Positions 25,659 to 37,169 of a DNA stretch of 64,000 nt are shown here, piece by piece (position 1 is the stretch's first letter; every line of letters starts with the position of its first letter). The position numbers and the translations under genes are program-made. Source of the DNA: Tetmemena sp. SeJ-2015 (lineage: Eukaryota; Ciliophora; Spirotrichea; Sporadotrichida; Oxytrichidae); contig JAJKFJ010022172.1 of assembly GCA_027382625.1 (NCBI GenBank), positions 141,759 through 205,758 of the forward strand. Reading direction: 5' to 3'. Below the pieces are notes generated by a model that made no database searches, had not been told where the DNA came from, and saw only the letters and a list, made by a program, of their open reading frames with translations.

Positions 25659-28112
25659 ATGCACACTAAACTCACCATAGCTACTCTGCTATTGCTCTTC
25701 TCCTCTGCCCTTTCCCTCCAGTTGCACGCCTAAATTATTAAAAAATCTTTAGTAATTAATTAAACTTGCTTTTTAGTTTACAAGAAAGGTGGTAGATCAA
25801 CTCTGACCAAGTTCACTCAGGCTCTCACAAGAGCCCAGTAGACCAATTTAGGCCAAACTTGCTAGCAAAACATTTAGCGCTTGTGGGATCCTAAACAGCA
25901 AATTGACTTCAAGTCTAAAATTGGAACTGGGGAGCTCTTCACAGACCCTAACTTCAACCTTAACGTGGACGGCATGTGGTGGCCTCAGTACCCTCAGCAG
26001 TTCCTCGGCAAGTGGGAAGATAAGTACTACATAGACAGAGCTAGGAATGTCATCCCTAATGCTACTCTTTGGGGAACTGCACCAGTCGGTCCTAGTGTCA
26101 ATGATTTATAAATCAATTCAGAGTGTTCTTAAACCATATTTCAAATTTATAAAGAATGATATAGACCAGGGAAGTAATTAATCTATTTGCTCCTTATTCT
26201 CTTTATTTTTAATGGCGACTGTTACTTCTTGGCCACCATATCCTCCATCGCTGAATATCCAGAGAGAATTAAGCCTATCTTCCTCACCCAAGACTACAAT
26301 CAAGAGGGCATCATAGCCGTCAAAGGAGAAGTCATAGGTATTCAATCATTTAGCAGATACAAATTTAATTCCCAGAGAGATAGTGATAGATGACTACTTG
26401 CCCTTTCGATAAAAGAAAGGGCATGGAAAAGATGACTTACTTCGAACAGATCACCTCCTCCGGTGCAGCATGGCCTGCTTTCTTGGAAAAGGCCTGGGCT
26501 AAAGTCCACGGAACTTTCGATAGGATCTCAAATGGGCAGGGAGACGAAGTTTAATTATATCTATACCTAAAAGATAAATTTAAATGTCTTATAATTTGAT
26601 TGAGTGTTCCAGTTCTTCCTTGGTACGCCAACTGAGATGCTAACCAGAAACACTGACCAGTGGAGAAGTCCTCAAGATGTCTGGAACTGGATCAGCTAAG
26701 CTGACATGAGTAAGTACATCATATTATTTATAAAATATTAATTATCATGTGGACTCACTAATTAAAGAGCTTAAAATTCAAAAATTAAATTATGAGTTTT
26801 AGATTTAAATTCTATATCAATTTTGAATTGGGATTTAACTGGCACTAATGGCGGACTGGACACCGAAGTAGACAACTCTGGCGTAGTGAAAGGCCACGCC
26901 TATTCAATCATAAGTTCTCACATCGTTTACAACGCTGATGGAACTGAGAAGGCTAAGTTAGTCAGAATTAGAAACCCTTGGGGAAACGACTATAAGTTCA
27001 ATGGAACGTGGAAAGATACTAGTGCTCTCTGGATTTAAACCTATCATTCTAATTTTTGAGTATTTGGAAGGATGAGGTTAACAAGTACTATGCTCAGGTA
27101 CCTTTTGTGAATGACTACAACGACGGCATTGAGTGGGTTACTATTGAGGAGTTTCACATTTCTTTCTGCGATGTGATTGTCGCCTTCTACGACTAATCTT
27201 ACAAGAGCTCAATCGCCACTCAGTGGAACGATTAAAAATTAATCCATCCTTTCTCATACTTATTTAAGATGCAGGCTTTGGTACAGTTTTTGAATTCAAC
27301 CTGCCCCAATCAGTGGATGGATACTTTAGCATTGAGATGTACAACCCTAGACTTTACCCCAATGGTTGCTTGTTTACAAATATATTTTAGTGCAAGAAGC
27401 AATCCACTGGAGTCATGATAAATATAATTCCTATTTCCTTAAAAATGAAGGTCTACAAAGACAACATTCTAGTTGCTGAAAGAGTTGTGAATGATGAAAA
27501 GAACTACAACTTCTTGAGAAGAGTGTGGGCAGCAGGAAACTACCAAGTCTACTTCAAGCATGATGGCTGGCAAAGTGCGGAGGTCAGAGATTTCTCTTTC
27601 AAAGCGCACTCCCCATTGACATCGCAGACATTAAAGTCACTAACTTCAAGAGTGGCTCTGATGCTGCTGAGTTTTCTTCAAAGGTTGAATATGAAAAGGC
27701 TATGAGCTACAGTAAAATTAAACTTTGCTTATTTACTTAGCCAACCCTTAGACTAGACTCTAACAAACGGTGTTAAATTTAGAGCCAAATACTACTCAAG
27801 AACCTTTACACTGTAGGAAGTTAGGGACTAGCTCGGCAAAACTTGCACACATACATATTACATGGCTGCTTATGGAGATGTCAATTTTGTGAGAACTAAT
27901 CCCCTAACCACTTTAATATTTTAAGCGTATAATTAAAGGGAACTTGCTCTTGGAAGTCAAAGTCTAGATCATGGGACAACCTAGACATCAACAACTATAA
28001 TTGCACATGCAAAACTTAAGACGAGCAAACTTGTGGAGTCTTCTTCTCTCAATTCTCAGTTCTGAACAAAGCCAATATGGGAATGGGAGCTCCCACAGTT
28101 ACTTGCATTTGA
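25659..28112 (+). CDS. Calpain-family cysteine protease with N-terminal signal peptide
   Basis: ATG 25659 opens a hydrophobic leader, MHTKLTIATLLLLFSSALSL, typical of a cleaved signal peptide, followed by an intron ending near 25790. The papain-like calpain core follows: FTDPNFN, then GDCYFLATISSIAEYP with the catalytic Cys at 26220-26222, GVVKGHAYSI with the His at 26895-26897, and RIRNPWGND with the Asn at 26973-26975. The triad is intact. A beta-rich C-terminal part with several Cys (CTCKTQDEQTCG) ends at TGA 28110-28112. Short introns split the core. Codon use favours C-ending codons more than neighbouring genes, suggesting high expression. Classical calpains are cytosolic, so a secreted or lysosomal version is notable. 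No calmodulin-like EF-hands are visible. Family assignment is firm; localisation is inferred from the leader. Confidence 0.85.
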
Positions 28113-28825
28113 TCAAGCGAAGAGTAGAATTATAGTCTTTGCTTTGAAATAAAGAGGCGAAGTTATTTCAATATTAAAATATTTAGTTTTATAGAACTCT
28201 CGATAAGAGGGATCTATTCTCGTTCTAAATATATAGTAAGAGTAGAATTACTTCTAATGAAGCTAGATTTTTTCTTGACCTCTTGCATACTACTTAACAG
28301 TATATGTATCTTGGGGAATTACTAAATAGTTTGAGTATCCTAAAGATCTTAAATATAGTTAGTAATCATTGAGAATGATATTTGGATTCTTTATAATTTA
28401 AAAAAAATTAGCTTATTCTTCTCTTTAAATCATTCAAATCATTTTTTAAATAAGTTTAAAACGTCCGATAAAGAATAATTATCATTTTAATTGTATAATA
28501 GAGAGAGTGAATGAGACTAGTCATTAAAAATAATATTTTTCATTCCAAAAATAGTAAGCTTAAATAGAATGGAAGCCTTTTTATAGCGAATGATATTTTA
28601 ATTCAATTATCTCTTCAATATTATTTTTGTTATAAAAATAAAATGAAGGCTGAGCAGTTAACTTTAACTTTAAACGTGTCTTTAGGTATTGAGAACTTAA
28701 AATTATTTTCTATTTTAATATTTTGCTAGAATCGTAATAATTTTTAGCCAAAATTGAAAGCGATTATCATCAATAAAACAATTCTATAGTAAGGTAGTTT
28801 GCTCAAGATTTTTATATAATTCAAG
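28113..28825. other. AT-rich intergenic region
   Basis: About 0.71 kb between the 3' end of the protease gene and the start of the transporter gene, both on the plus strand. It is AT-rich with scattered short poly-A and poly-T runs. I see no gene, RNA or repeat in it. Confidence 0.5.
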
Positions 28826-30754
28826 ATGAGCGATTAAAATTAAGCACAAAGTCATGAAGTTGGCAAGAGCCTCATCTTTAACCTTGGTCTCGGCTAATTC
28901 ATAGCAATGAGTCTCGTATCAGGAGGAATTTTCACGTAAAAATATACACTTATTAAAGCTAAATAGAAACTACCTCTCTGATCTGAAAGTATATTTTCAT
29001 ATAAATTTAAACAAAGTTGAGACACCAGTCATTTAAACTTCTAAATATATTATTGTCTTGGAATTAACATTTATGTATTTCACACTAAGCATCTACCTAG
29101 TTTATCACTGGTAAATTCTTGCCACTTAACTTTGAAAGTATGTACAAAAAGAAATGCACACCCACACCAATCTGGAAATTTCTAATATGCGCTATGGTCG
29201 ATTCCTAAGCTACTCTTTTAAGTAAGACATATTTTGTCCCCTAAGCTAATAGTTGTGAAGTCTTATCTGTACACTTCTATAACTTCAGTGATGCTGCTTC
29301 AAGTATTCTCGATCCCCTCTGCACTTCTCTTGTCCATCTTTTTCCTGAAGATAAAGTACCTCTGGAATCATTACCTAGCCCTTCTCTTTTGCGCAGCAGG
29401 CGTGGCTTGCTCTCTAATAAATGACATAGTGCTGCACCCAAAGGATCCAGATTAAACGGGAGGGAATTCTCTGGATGCCTTATATGGAGACTTGATGGTT
29501 CTTGGAGGGGCCTTCCTATATGCTACGTAAGCAAATCCCTCTAGATTTAGCTATTCTCATATAGATCAAATATTCTCTAAGAGCATTTAATCAAGACAGG
29601 CGCTGATGTTTTCAATTACTTGGGCTTCTTAGGGCTCTTTGGCACAATAATTACTCTTGTAGAGTCCTGTGTGTGGTTTAAAGAGTATGAGCAGTTCAAC
29701 AATTTACAGACAGATGATATTTACAAAGCCGCTCTCTACTACTTTGGCTTCGTTGGAACTAACTTCATCGGATATACAGTAATCCCATTTTTTGTAAGAA
29801 GATCAGGAGCCACTCTCCTCAACATTTCCAATCTCACTACGATCATTTGGTCTATGCTGTCTGATATCTTTCTGTTTGGGAGACCTTTTGTAAGTTTAAT
29901 CCCTCGTTGTTCTTATCTGTGTATAGTACTGGCTGTATCTGTTGGGCTTCAGCGTGGAGGTAGTTGCGATAATAGTTTTCAGTTTAAAGCCACCCATAAA
30001 TTTAAGAGAACTTCAAAATGGAAAGCCTAACATCCCAGAGGGTGATACTCCTTAGCCCTCTACGAATAAATCTTAAAGCACTATCACAGGCTAGTAAGGT
30101 ACAAGCTTCCACTCTCCCACTTCCCACACTCATTCATATCACTCCTACAATAACAAAAACAAACAGTCTATCAAGCAAAGCAATCAAATCAAAAGAGAGT
30201 TAAGAGTATCCACATACTTTGAATTACGAATAGAAACAGCTTTTGCTGGTAGAAGAAATTAATTTTCAAAACAAAAAACAATCAGATGACTTTTCTAAAT
30301 AGAAAATGCTCTACAGACAGGGACTCAACTACTCAGATAATATAAACCAAATTATATTGAAATTAGCTATCAGAAAATAATAAATGGATTTTAAATTAGC
30401 CGAAAACCAAATTTAATATTGATAAAGCCATAAATATTTTTAAAGCAACCTCTCACTATTCTACTATTTTAATAAAAACAAATGATTAATTTATTTGTCC
30501 ATTAGGTTCCCAACTATAATTTTGAAGAGGGGTTAAACTCAACTCAAAAGAGCTTTAAATCAGCTCTAGAGAAATCTAAGAATAATACCAAGGCAATATA
30601 GAATCAGAATTAAAGCTCTAGAGATAGCATCTCTAGTTAGGGAAGTAACTATGACGAGATGCTCTCAGATCAAATATTCACAAACAATTCAAAGACCATT
30701 AAGAAACTATAACATCAATCAAGAATCAAATAATATGATCAGTAGTAGAGTTGA
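28826..30754 (+). CDS. SLC35F-type solute carrier (drug/metabolite transporter superfamily)
   Basis: The start MSDQNQAQSHEVGKSLIFNL is followed by LGLGQFIAMSLVSGGIF, matching TM1 of the SLC35F1/F2/F6 group. About ten hydrophobic segments follow, including YIIVLELTFMYFTLSIYLVY, IWKFLICAMVDSQAT, SVMLLQVFSIPSALLLSIFF, YLALLFCAAGVACSLIND, FNYLGFLGLFGTIITLVES, YFGFVGTNFIGYTVIPFF and LTTIIWSMLSDIFLFG. The polar '(T/S)SVML-Q..siP' and 'lliySDi..h' style features fit the family. Introns have donors GTAAAAA near 28936, GTAAGAC near 29223 and GTAAGTT near 29892. The C-terminal cytosolic tail is Ser/Asn/Gln-rich, continues after an intron with its acceptor near 30505, and ends at TGA 30754. Substrate is unknown. 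Confidence 0.75.
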
Positions 30755-30861
30755 TTTATTTTATTACCATGAAATTGTATTGGCTTTGAATGGAGGTATA
30801 TGTTGAGTGGATATTTTCTTAAATTTTGGGTTGTATACAAATCAAATTTATAAAAAGCGAA

Positions 30862-32118
30862 ATGGGCGGAGCTTGCATGAGACCCTCAACAAATGATCGG
30901 GATATTAGAGCATCTCGCAGAAAGCAAACGATTGAAAAGATAAAGAAGAATTCCTTTCTTTCGATATAAACGTCCTAGGTGCAAAGTTCCTACAAGAGAG
31001 AAACTTGCACTGATAAGGATTTGATTAACACTTAAATTTCATCTTGTTGCTAAGAGCCACCTAATGTTTTTAAACGAGACTGTAAGTATTTTTCATAGTC
31101 CATTGCTCATTAAGAAGCCATATGATTATAAATATAGTTTAATTTAATTTAGAATTTTATAATTTATAGAAAATTTTAGATAACATCTATGCTTAAAATC
31201 AATCTTAATTTTAAAGTTAAATGATTCAAATGACAGGTGCTTATTTGCTTTTAGAAGGATATGATGATAGAATGAAAATCCTCTCTCAATCTGAGATCGG
31301 AGGGGTCAAGCTACAGATGAAGATCTCTATGTTGAAGGACGCATGTCTCTCAGCACCATTGCCAAGATCTACACTCAGTAGAAACTTTGTATTTTATAAA
31401 TACCCAAACAAGTTCAAACACAGGGGCACTTACTAAAAGAGAACTGAGAGACTATAGCTTATCCCTCATCCTCAAGATCAAATTAGGCAGTAGCAGCAAG
31501 GCTCTTTGGAGAAAAATCATGATCAACCCCTTTACTCTTAAAGAACCCAAGATTCCATTTTTATGTTGCATATTTACTTATTAAGAAACTTTGAAACACA
31601 CCAACGACCTACTAAATACCAGCCATTAGAAAAGCGAAGATCTAAGATTTTCTTAAGAGATTGAGAGAAGCATGGATGAGGACTGTAGTAGAGAGCTCTC
31701 ACCTATGATGCTTAAACTAGCTAACAAAGAATTGATGACGATAAGGGATTTATCAGATGACGTTAGGGGTGTAAAGGTCAAAGGAAAGCTAATTAAAGCA
31801 AATAGTGATGATGATGTCATCATTGATTATAGAAGATCTGGGGACGTGGAGTTTGAATCTAATCTACATACTTCAAGTCAAGATGAGGCTCAGTCAATTA
31901 TGATTCAATAGTTCATAGTTGGCAGCAACCAGAGCGGGCCACTATCATTTGCTCCTCGAGGCAAGGTTGAAAACTATAAATTTAAATTACTACGACATCG
32001 AACACCTTAGATTGGCCTCGTTTGGCTACTAACTGCCAGCAGGAGATTAAAGCTTCTACTGCAACAAAACTTAAGATAAGTATCTATTAATTTAATAAGA
32101 TAAGGATATCAGATTTGA
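30862..32118 (+). CDS. Unrecognised protein with N-terminal acylation-type motif (MGGAC)
   Basis: ATG 30862 begins MGGACMRPSTNDRDIRASRR. Gly2 with Cys5 is the pattern of N-myristoylated, palmitoylated membrane-associated proteins. A basic stretch (KQTIEKIKKNSF) and a Ser/Cys-rich segment follow, then a short intron near 31080. The middle (31140-31400) includes DEDLYVEGRMSLSTIAKIYT in one frame and continues, after a further frame change, with a mixed alpha/beta-looking region (ALTKRELRDYSLSLILKIKL to about 32050, including MTIRDLSDDVRGVKVKGKL). The final TGA in that frame is 32116-32118. I recognise no domain. Exon joins in the middle are unresolved. Confidence 0.45.
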
Positions 32119-32387
32119 AATACAATGAGAAAATTCTTAATAACAAATTCTCCAAACATCATATTCTTAAATTTTAATTCAATATATTAACAACAAGAAA
32201 GGCAAATTTTATTTAATAGCAATAATAGTTATTTGCATACATCATCGAATTTAATATATCGTATAAGGCAAACCATTTATTTGATAATTTGATTACAAGT
32301 TTTTATATATCCACAAAATCACAAATCATAAAATTTTAATCAATCCTTGAAAATTAAATACAATTAGCTTTCCTTAATGAGGAAGTA

Positions 32388-32615
32388 ATGATATTTTGTT
32401 TCAAATATTTTTCTTTCTACCATAGAGTCTGGAAGTTTACAGTCTTTATTATCTTGGTTCTCTTCGGAATTAATATCCTGCTCTTTTGTATTTTTCAATT
32501 CGCTTTGGAAGGAATTTTGGTTTTGAATGTCATACAAGCCAAAGTATTCGTTTTAGAAATACCAGATGCATCTATCTATGTTGGTAAAGCAAGAAGGGAC
32601 TTATATTTTCTGTAA
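32388..32615 (+). CDS. Small hydrophobic ORF, hypothetical
   Basis: About 75 codons with one strong hydrophobic segment (KFTVFIILVLFGINILLFCI), lying between two other genes. There is no homology that I recognise, and in AT-rich sequence such an ORF can arise by chance. The flanks 32119-32387 and 32616-33134 show no gene that I can support. Confidence 0.2.
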   Translation: MIFCFKYFSFYHRVWKFTVFIILVLFGINILLFCIFQFALEGILVLNVIQAKVFVLEIPDASIYVGKARRDLYFL

Positions 32616-33134
32616 AGAAATTTATCTTTTAAAATTTAAATTGGTGAGAAGACTGGATAGATTTCAATGCTGATTTATTAATTTTCTCTGACCAAGAGCA
32701 TTGCTAAAAATGTTTATTTCTAATCTTTAGTCTTGAACAAGTGGATGTCATGACACTACTTATCATTTTGTAAGCATATTATAAATATTGATGCATTAAA
32801 GATAGATAGACCGTCCTAGGTAAGTCTCTGACCTAAGATCAATAAGTAATTCAATCAATTAGTTGCTATCTTGAACAAAATTAATAAAATATTGATCCAA
32901 GATAACAAAAATTTCCTTTTGATCTTTATTTAACGCACTGAATTATTAGTTTTCTTACTCTAAAATTCTAATTAATGTTTTTCCTCTCGTAAATGATAGA
33001 GACAAGGGTATTCTCTTGATCAGATTTACCTTTAATGAATCTTCATAATTGGAAATTATGATCTCTACAAGAAGTATTTCATTAGATGTTAAAATCCCAC
33101 AGTAACAAGACACATCAGAAGGGTAACTCAGATT

Positions 33135-33721
33135 TCAAAGCTGAAAGAGTTCAATTATTTCTTAAGGCTGAATTAAAAGTTGTTTAACATCAATTTCTTA
33201 GAAATCATTACTCTTCTTAATGATTTAAGGGAATTAATTCCTCTAACTGTCCTTTATATCAAGCTCTGTTTGATTTTAAAGTTCTTTTCTCAGCTCTAAA
33301 GCGTATTAAATTCATAATAGTATTCTTACTTTGATAAAGCAGTTTATCATCTGAACGTATCACTAGCAATTCTTTACATTTTAAAGTTGTAAAAATACCT
33401 CCTTTCCAAATTTCATTACTATTCTTCAGCAATTTTTTAAATGCCTATTCGTTTATCTTAATGAGGGCAGCAGATTGTTAATGTAGCAGCATTTATTTAG
33501 TATAATCTGCAGTATTTATAGAAAGTTGGGCTTGATGAAGGGCAAATCAAATTATACTTAAATGTGATAGTTTCAATATCTTTTCTGATCATTTCAGCCA
33601 TTGTTTTTTGGCTTTCTAATTTAGTAACCTCACCGTTTTATTACTGTACAAATGTCTTTTGAAGTTATTTGATCTTTTCTAACATTTCATTCGACGAAAA
33701 TGACTTGCTCTGTTGACTCAT
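33135..33721 (-). CDS. Small coiled-coil protein, unrecognised
   Basis: ATG 33721 starts MSQQSKSFSSNEMLEKIKQL. The protein is a Gln/Lys/Glu-rich coiled coil, with readable pieces MAEMIRKDIETITFK, LIKINEQAFKKLLKNSNEIW and LRKELQNQTELDIKDSQRNQ, ending at TGA 33135. Two GT..AG introns (about 50 nt after ETITFK, and 34 nt near 33298-33331) keep the frame open, which argues that it is real. More minus-strand exons may follow downstream. No known family is recognised. Confidence 0.45.
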
Positions 33722-33889
33722 GTATTTTTAAGTCTCTTGGCCTATAGTTTGAATAATTTCCTCTCTCTTGCACACTTTCTTTTCTGCAATAATTTGAACA
33801 CACAATTTATATATAAGAATTTGAAGTGACTTTGTTATAATATGAGGAGTGTTGGCTTTTAAATTTATCTTTTAAATCAGGTGAAGGAA

Positions 33890-34337
33890 AAGGTTTACTA
33901 GTTGCTCAACTCTCATAAATAAAAAAGAAATAACATTCTCAGTGAACTTTTGGCATTATCTGTTTGAATTAGGAAGCGTTTAAGATATCCTAGTTGTAGT
34001 AAATCCCAAAATATAGTTATTCTCCCTTCCTCTATTGAGAAATAGCTTATCTCCCCACTTATCTATTCCTCAGAAAATTAAAATAAGTTGGCAGATGTTG
34101 CGGATAACATTCTTGAATACTTCAAAATTGTTTATTAGAAGGTAGATGGTGAAGATCCTAGGATATTTAATTAAGCATGCAGTTAGGCAATCAGACTCAG
34201 CATCTAAGAAGGATTTAATAGGCGGATTTAATTTTGGGATTGCATTTTAAGTTATTATAAATTAATTCCTTTCTTTAAATTTGTCAACTGTGAATTTTTT
34301 AGTTTCAGCCTTTCAATTTATATTATTTAAAATATGA
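33890..34337 (+). CDS. Exon-like open frame, hypothetical
   Basis: A plus-strand frame without TGA runs through FWHYLFELGSVQDILVVV, SLPLLRNSLSPHLSIPQK and LGYLIKHAVRQSDSASKKDL to TGA 34335-34337. There is no ATG at its beginning, so it would need an upstream exon. It lies beside the outer edge of the large inverted repeat and may be a remnant. No domain is recognised. Confidence 0.25.
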
Positions 34338-34562
34338 ACGAAGGAATAAAATTATATTTTAACTTTTCTTTGTAATACTTAATTTTTTCTTTAAATTAAT
34401 GAGTTATGGTAAAATATTATGAATATTTGAGATGTTTAAAAATATTTTTAAAAATTAAAAATGTAAGCAAAACTAAATTCCCCCCTTTTGTTTGCTTTCT
34501 TATTTAGGGAAAGAAAGCTTTCTCGACTCAAGACTCTTATGCAGGTTGCAGAATATTGTTAA

Positions 34563-36615
34563 AATCAGTGAAAAGATAAAAAATACTACCAGAAATATGC
34601 GTAAATCGCAGCATGCTAATATTTATAAAGCTACTAAATCTACTAGAATTACTAATTCTTACTATATTTATTATATATTATTAGTGTGGAATATAAAGTT
34701 TGCGTAATTTCTCTCACCCTTTCCTTCTTATGAGCTGCTTATCTTTATATATGCACAGAGCTTTATCCCACGCTCAAGCAAACACAGGGTGCGTAAGTAT
34801 GCGCAAGTCTTGAGATTCGTGAGATGATAGCCAAAGTAGTTCCAATGCAGCGCAGCTTCGCAGATGATACATAATCTGCATGACTACTCTCATCTTTGAC
34901 GCAAAACCTATTTGTCAATTCTTGACGAGCAAGCTCTCTGCTGAAATTCATATTTCTTTCAGCCAATGGATTTCGGATGGGTGCTGGCCAGCCCGCGTAA
35001 AATTTGACGCTTGCTTTTCAATCGCAGTCGAACTCAGGTCTTCTCGATACCTCAGCCTTGCAAATCCTTCTCTCGTCTAGCCCTTAATTTATTGCTCAGA
35101 GGCGACTCAAATCTTGCTCCCCTTTCAAAAATCCTTCACTCTCAGCCATAACCCGAGGTCGGCTTTGCTTCCTTGTGATGAATTTTTCATGCCAAAGCTT
35201 AGAAGAGGTTAGGGACATTATCCATGAATAAAACTTGAAGAGCTATGAGTTTTAAGTGGAGAGCGTGCGTCGTCAGGCCCAGGATTAGCTCAGTCTGTAA
35301 GGTATTTCCCTCTCTCGCATTTGATCTAAAACCATTTATTTTAGAAATAATGACTTACGAGAAAGAAAGATTCTCAAATAAGAGATTGTCTCAAAATACA
35401 TCTGCCCTAAGCAACAACATCTCAATTGGATGCCAGATGTCAAAAGTCAAATTATCCTGCTACTCCCGCCACCAATTTCGTCTTCCAAAAATACTAGGTC
35501 CTTTCAGCTCTGTCCGACTCAGGCTCCGCCAGCTTCAACGTACTCGCCAATTCTACTAATAGCGCCCTAGAAAATCTGTCGATGCATCCCTAAAAAAGTT
35601 TTATATGAGATTATTATTAACTAAATAATTTTATACTTGCCTCTCCTTTCTTCCTCGATTCGGCCTCTCTGATTCATTGAACTTGAATGAAGCTGCTTTC
35701 ACGCCGATCGGGCTAAGCATTGTTGTCCTAGCTACTCAGAACAGCTCATCTCCTGTCACCAGCATTTTACCGAAGGAGCGTGAAGTAATAGGGGTCGTTT
35801 AATAAAGCTTCATTGACAAAATGTAGCAGTCTTCCACCCATAGGGCTAACTGTAACCTTCAATTGATTTAAAAATCTTGGAGAACCTCCTGGAGAAAAAC
35901 TAAACCATGGCTAAGAGGATGACTCTTGAGATACATAATTTTGGCCTCTCGTCCCTAGAGATCTTTGCCTTTATTCAAATTTTAAACTCCTGAATTTAAT
36001 CTTCTTCTTTAATACCATCAATCCTTTATTCTCGTATTATTATTTCCATAAGGCAGCTCATAGCACTTTATCTTTAAGATCTTTCTTTGCTCTTAGGTCA
36101 CTTATACCAATTCAATCTCCCACCTTCTCATTCTCACAAAAAATCTCAGTCAAAAATCAGCGCTCCTCCTCAAAAATAATAGACACTCTTTATTTCATTA
36201 GCTCAATTCGACTCCTCCACTCACATCCAAAAATGCTTATAAACTCTTCCGTAAGTCAATAAAAATCGTAGGCACTGTTAATAATTGAAAGCCTTGCAAA
36301 TTTGAAAAAATTTTTCCCTCTAGAAAGTATTCATAAGTATCTTTCAGCTTATCATAATGCTCAAGTCTTCATTTTCCAAAGTTGATGCAGATCACTAAAG
36401 CCAAGCTCCTTGGACCTCAAGAAATTATCCAGTCTCCTAAAGAATTTCAGTACTGTTAGAAATATTGAGCTCTGCTCGAGAGGAGCTTCAAATAATGCCA
36501 CCCACATCAATGATGGCATTGAAGGGGACTGAAGCTTGGAGTTGGCATTTCTTTCCTGTCTAAAAAAATTATTAATAATCAATAAGTTTATTAATTTAAC
36601 TTACTCCTCCTTCTG
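34563..36615 (+). repeat. Large inverted repeat 1, left arm
   Basis: This arm is the reverse complement of 37170-39222 over about 2.05 kb. Matching reaches from AAAATCAGTGAAAAG at the outer edge to the AATAAGTTT segment at the inner edge. By eye the arms differ at a few percent of positions, mostly by substitutions, with conserved spacing, so they are two diverged copies rather than a simple read-through artefact. A shared GT..AG intron-like sequence is present in both. No terminal telomere-like repeats are seen, and no transposase that I recognise. Confidence 0.9.
34725..36575 (-). pseudogene. UGA-interrupted ORF in left arm of inverted repeat 1
   Basis: Reading the arm outward (minus strand) gives protein-like text in which TGA recurs inside the frame. 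Readable stretches include LEQSSIFLTVLKFFRRLDNF, LRAKKDLKDKVL, SPGGSPRFLNQLKVTVSPM, and, after an intron matching 38425-38457 of the other arm, VKFYAGWPAPIRNPLAERN and RFCVKDESSHADYVSSAKLR. One TGG here is TGA in the other arm, and one CGA here is TGA there. This is either a decayed gene or a gene that reads UGA as an amino acid. With TAA and TAG already sense, open frames alone are weak evidence. No homologue is recognised. Confidence 0.4.
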
Positions 36616-37169
36616 ATTGAATAGTTGATATTTATATTGATAATCAAGTTGAGAACGACGGTTTGATTAAAACTGGAGCTTATTATAATCTTAAATTCAA
36701 AATGCTCAAAGTTTTAATTAACCTTTACTTTTATAGAGCCTGACCTTCTTCTAATACTTCCAATCCACTTTTTATAAATCCATTTTTAAGATGACAAATT
36801 ATCTATGAGTGTTCACAAATCCCTTTTGCGAGCTTTCATTTTCGAATAAGAGTCTTTTAGACAAGTTTTGTTTTTGAAAATATTTCTCATCACTGATCTA
36901 TTTGAAGTTCAAGGATGCATCAATGGCTACGATATATCACAAAGAATTCAAACTGCTCTCAATAAATAATTATCTAAACAAAGAGTTCCAGATCAAGTTC
37001 ATATAATTCACAAATAAAATACAAGGATTTCACGCACCTTTGATACCTTCAAAAAAGAATAAAAATATTATTAAAAAATAAAGTGAAAATAAATTTTTAA
37101 ATTTTAAAATTATAATAAGTAGTTTTAAAAAGTCGTTTAATTGATTTAAAATTTAAAATCAATTTAATG
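36616..37169. other. Spacer between arms of inverted repeat 1
   Basis: A unique sequence of about 0.55 kb. It contains a minus-strand open frame (about 36706-36936) of roughly 75 codons, rich in Lys, Gln and Ser, including LNFKQISDEKYFQKQNLSKR; it is not recognised and may be chance or a fragment. The right part (37060-37169) is very AT-rich with long A and T runs, possibly a low-quality consensus. Confidence 0.5.

Noticed and set aside
35278..35300. tRNA A-box-like sequence (TTAGCTCAGTCTG) in inverted repeat 1; also a B-box-like GAGTTCGACTGCG on the other strand near 35020-35050.
   Set aside because: No acceptor, D, anticodon and T arms can be paired around either, and the two boxes are on opposite strands.
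35707..35760. Similarity to SRP (7SL) RNA: GTCCTAGCTACTCAG next to GCCGATCGGG, repeated in the other arm near 38030-38080.
   Set aside because: The rest of the expected SRP RNA (helix 8 GGAA region, pairing 3' half) is not found, and the stretch falls inside the arm's protein-like frame. Short matches of this kind arise by chance.
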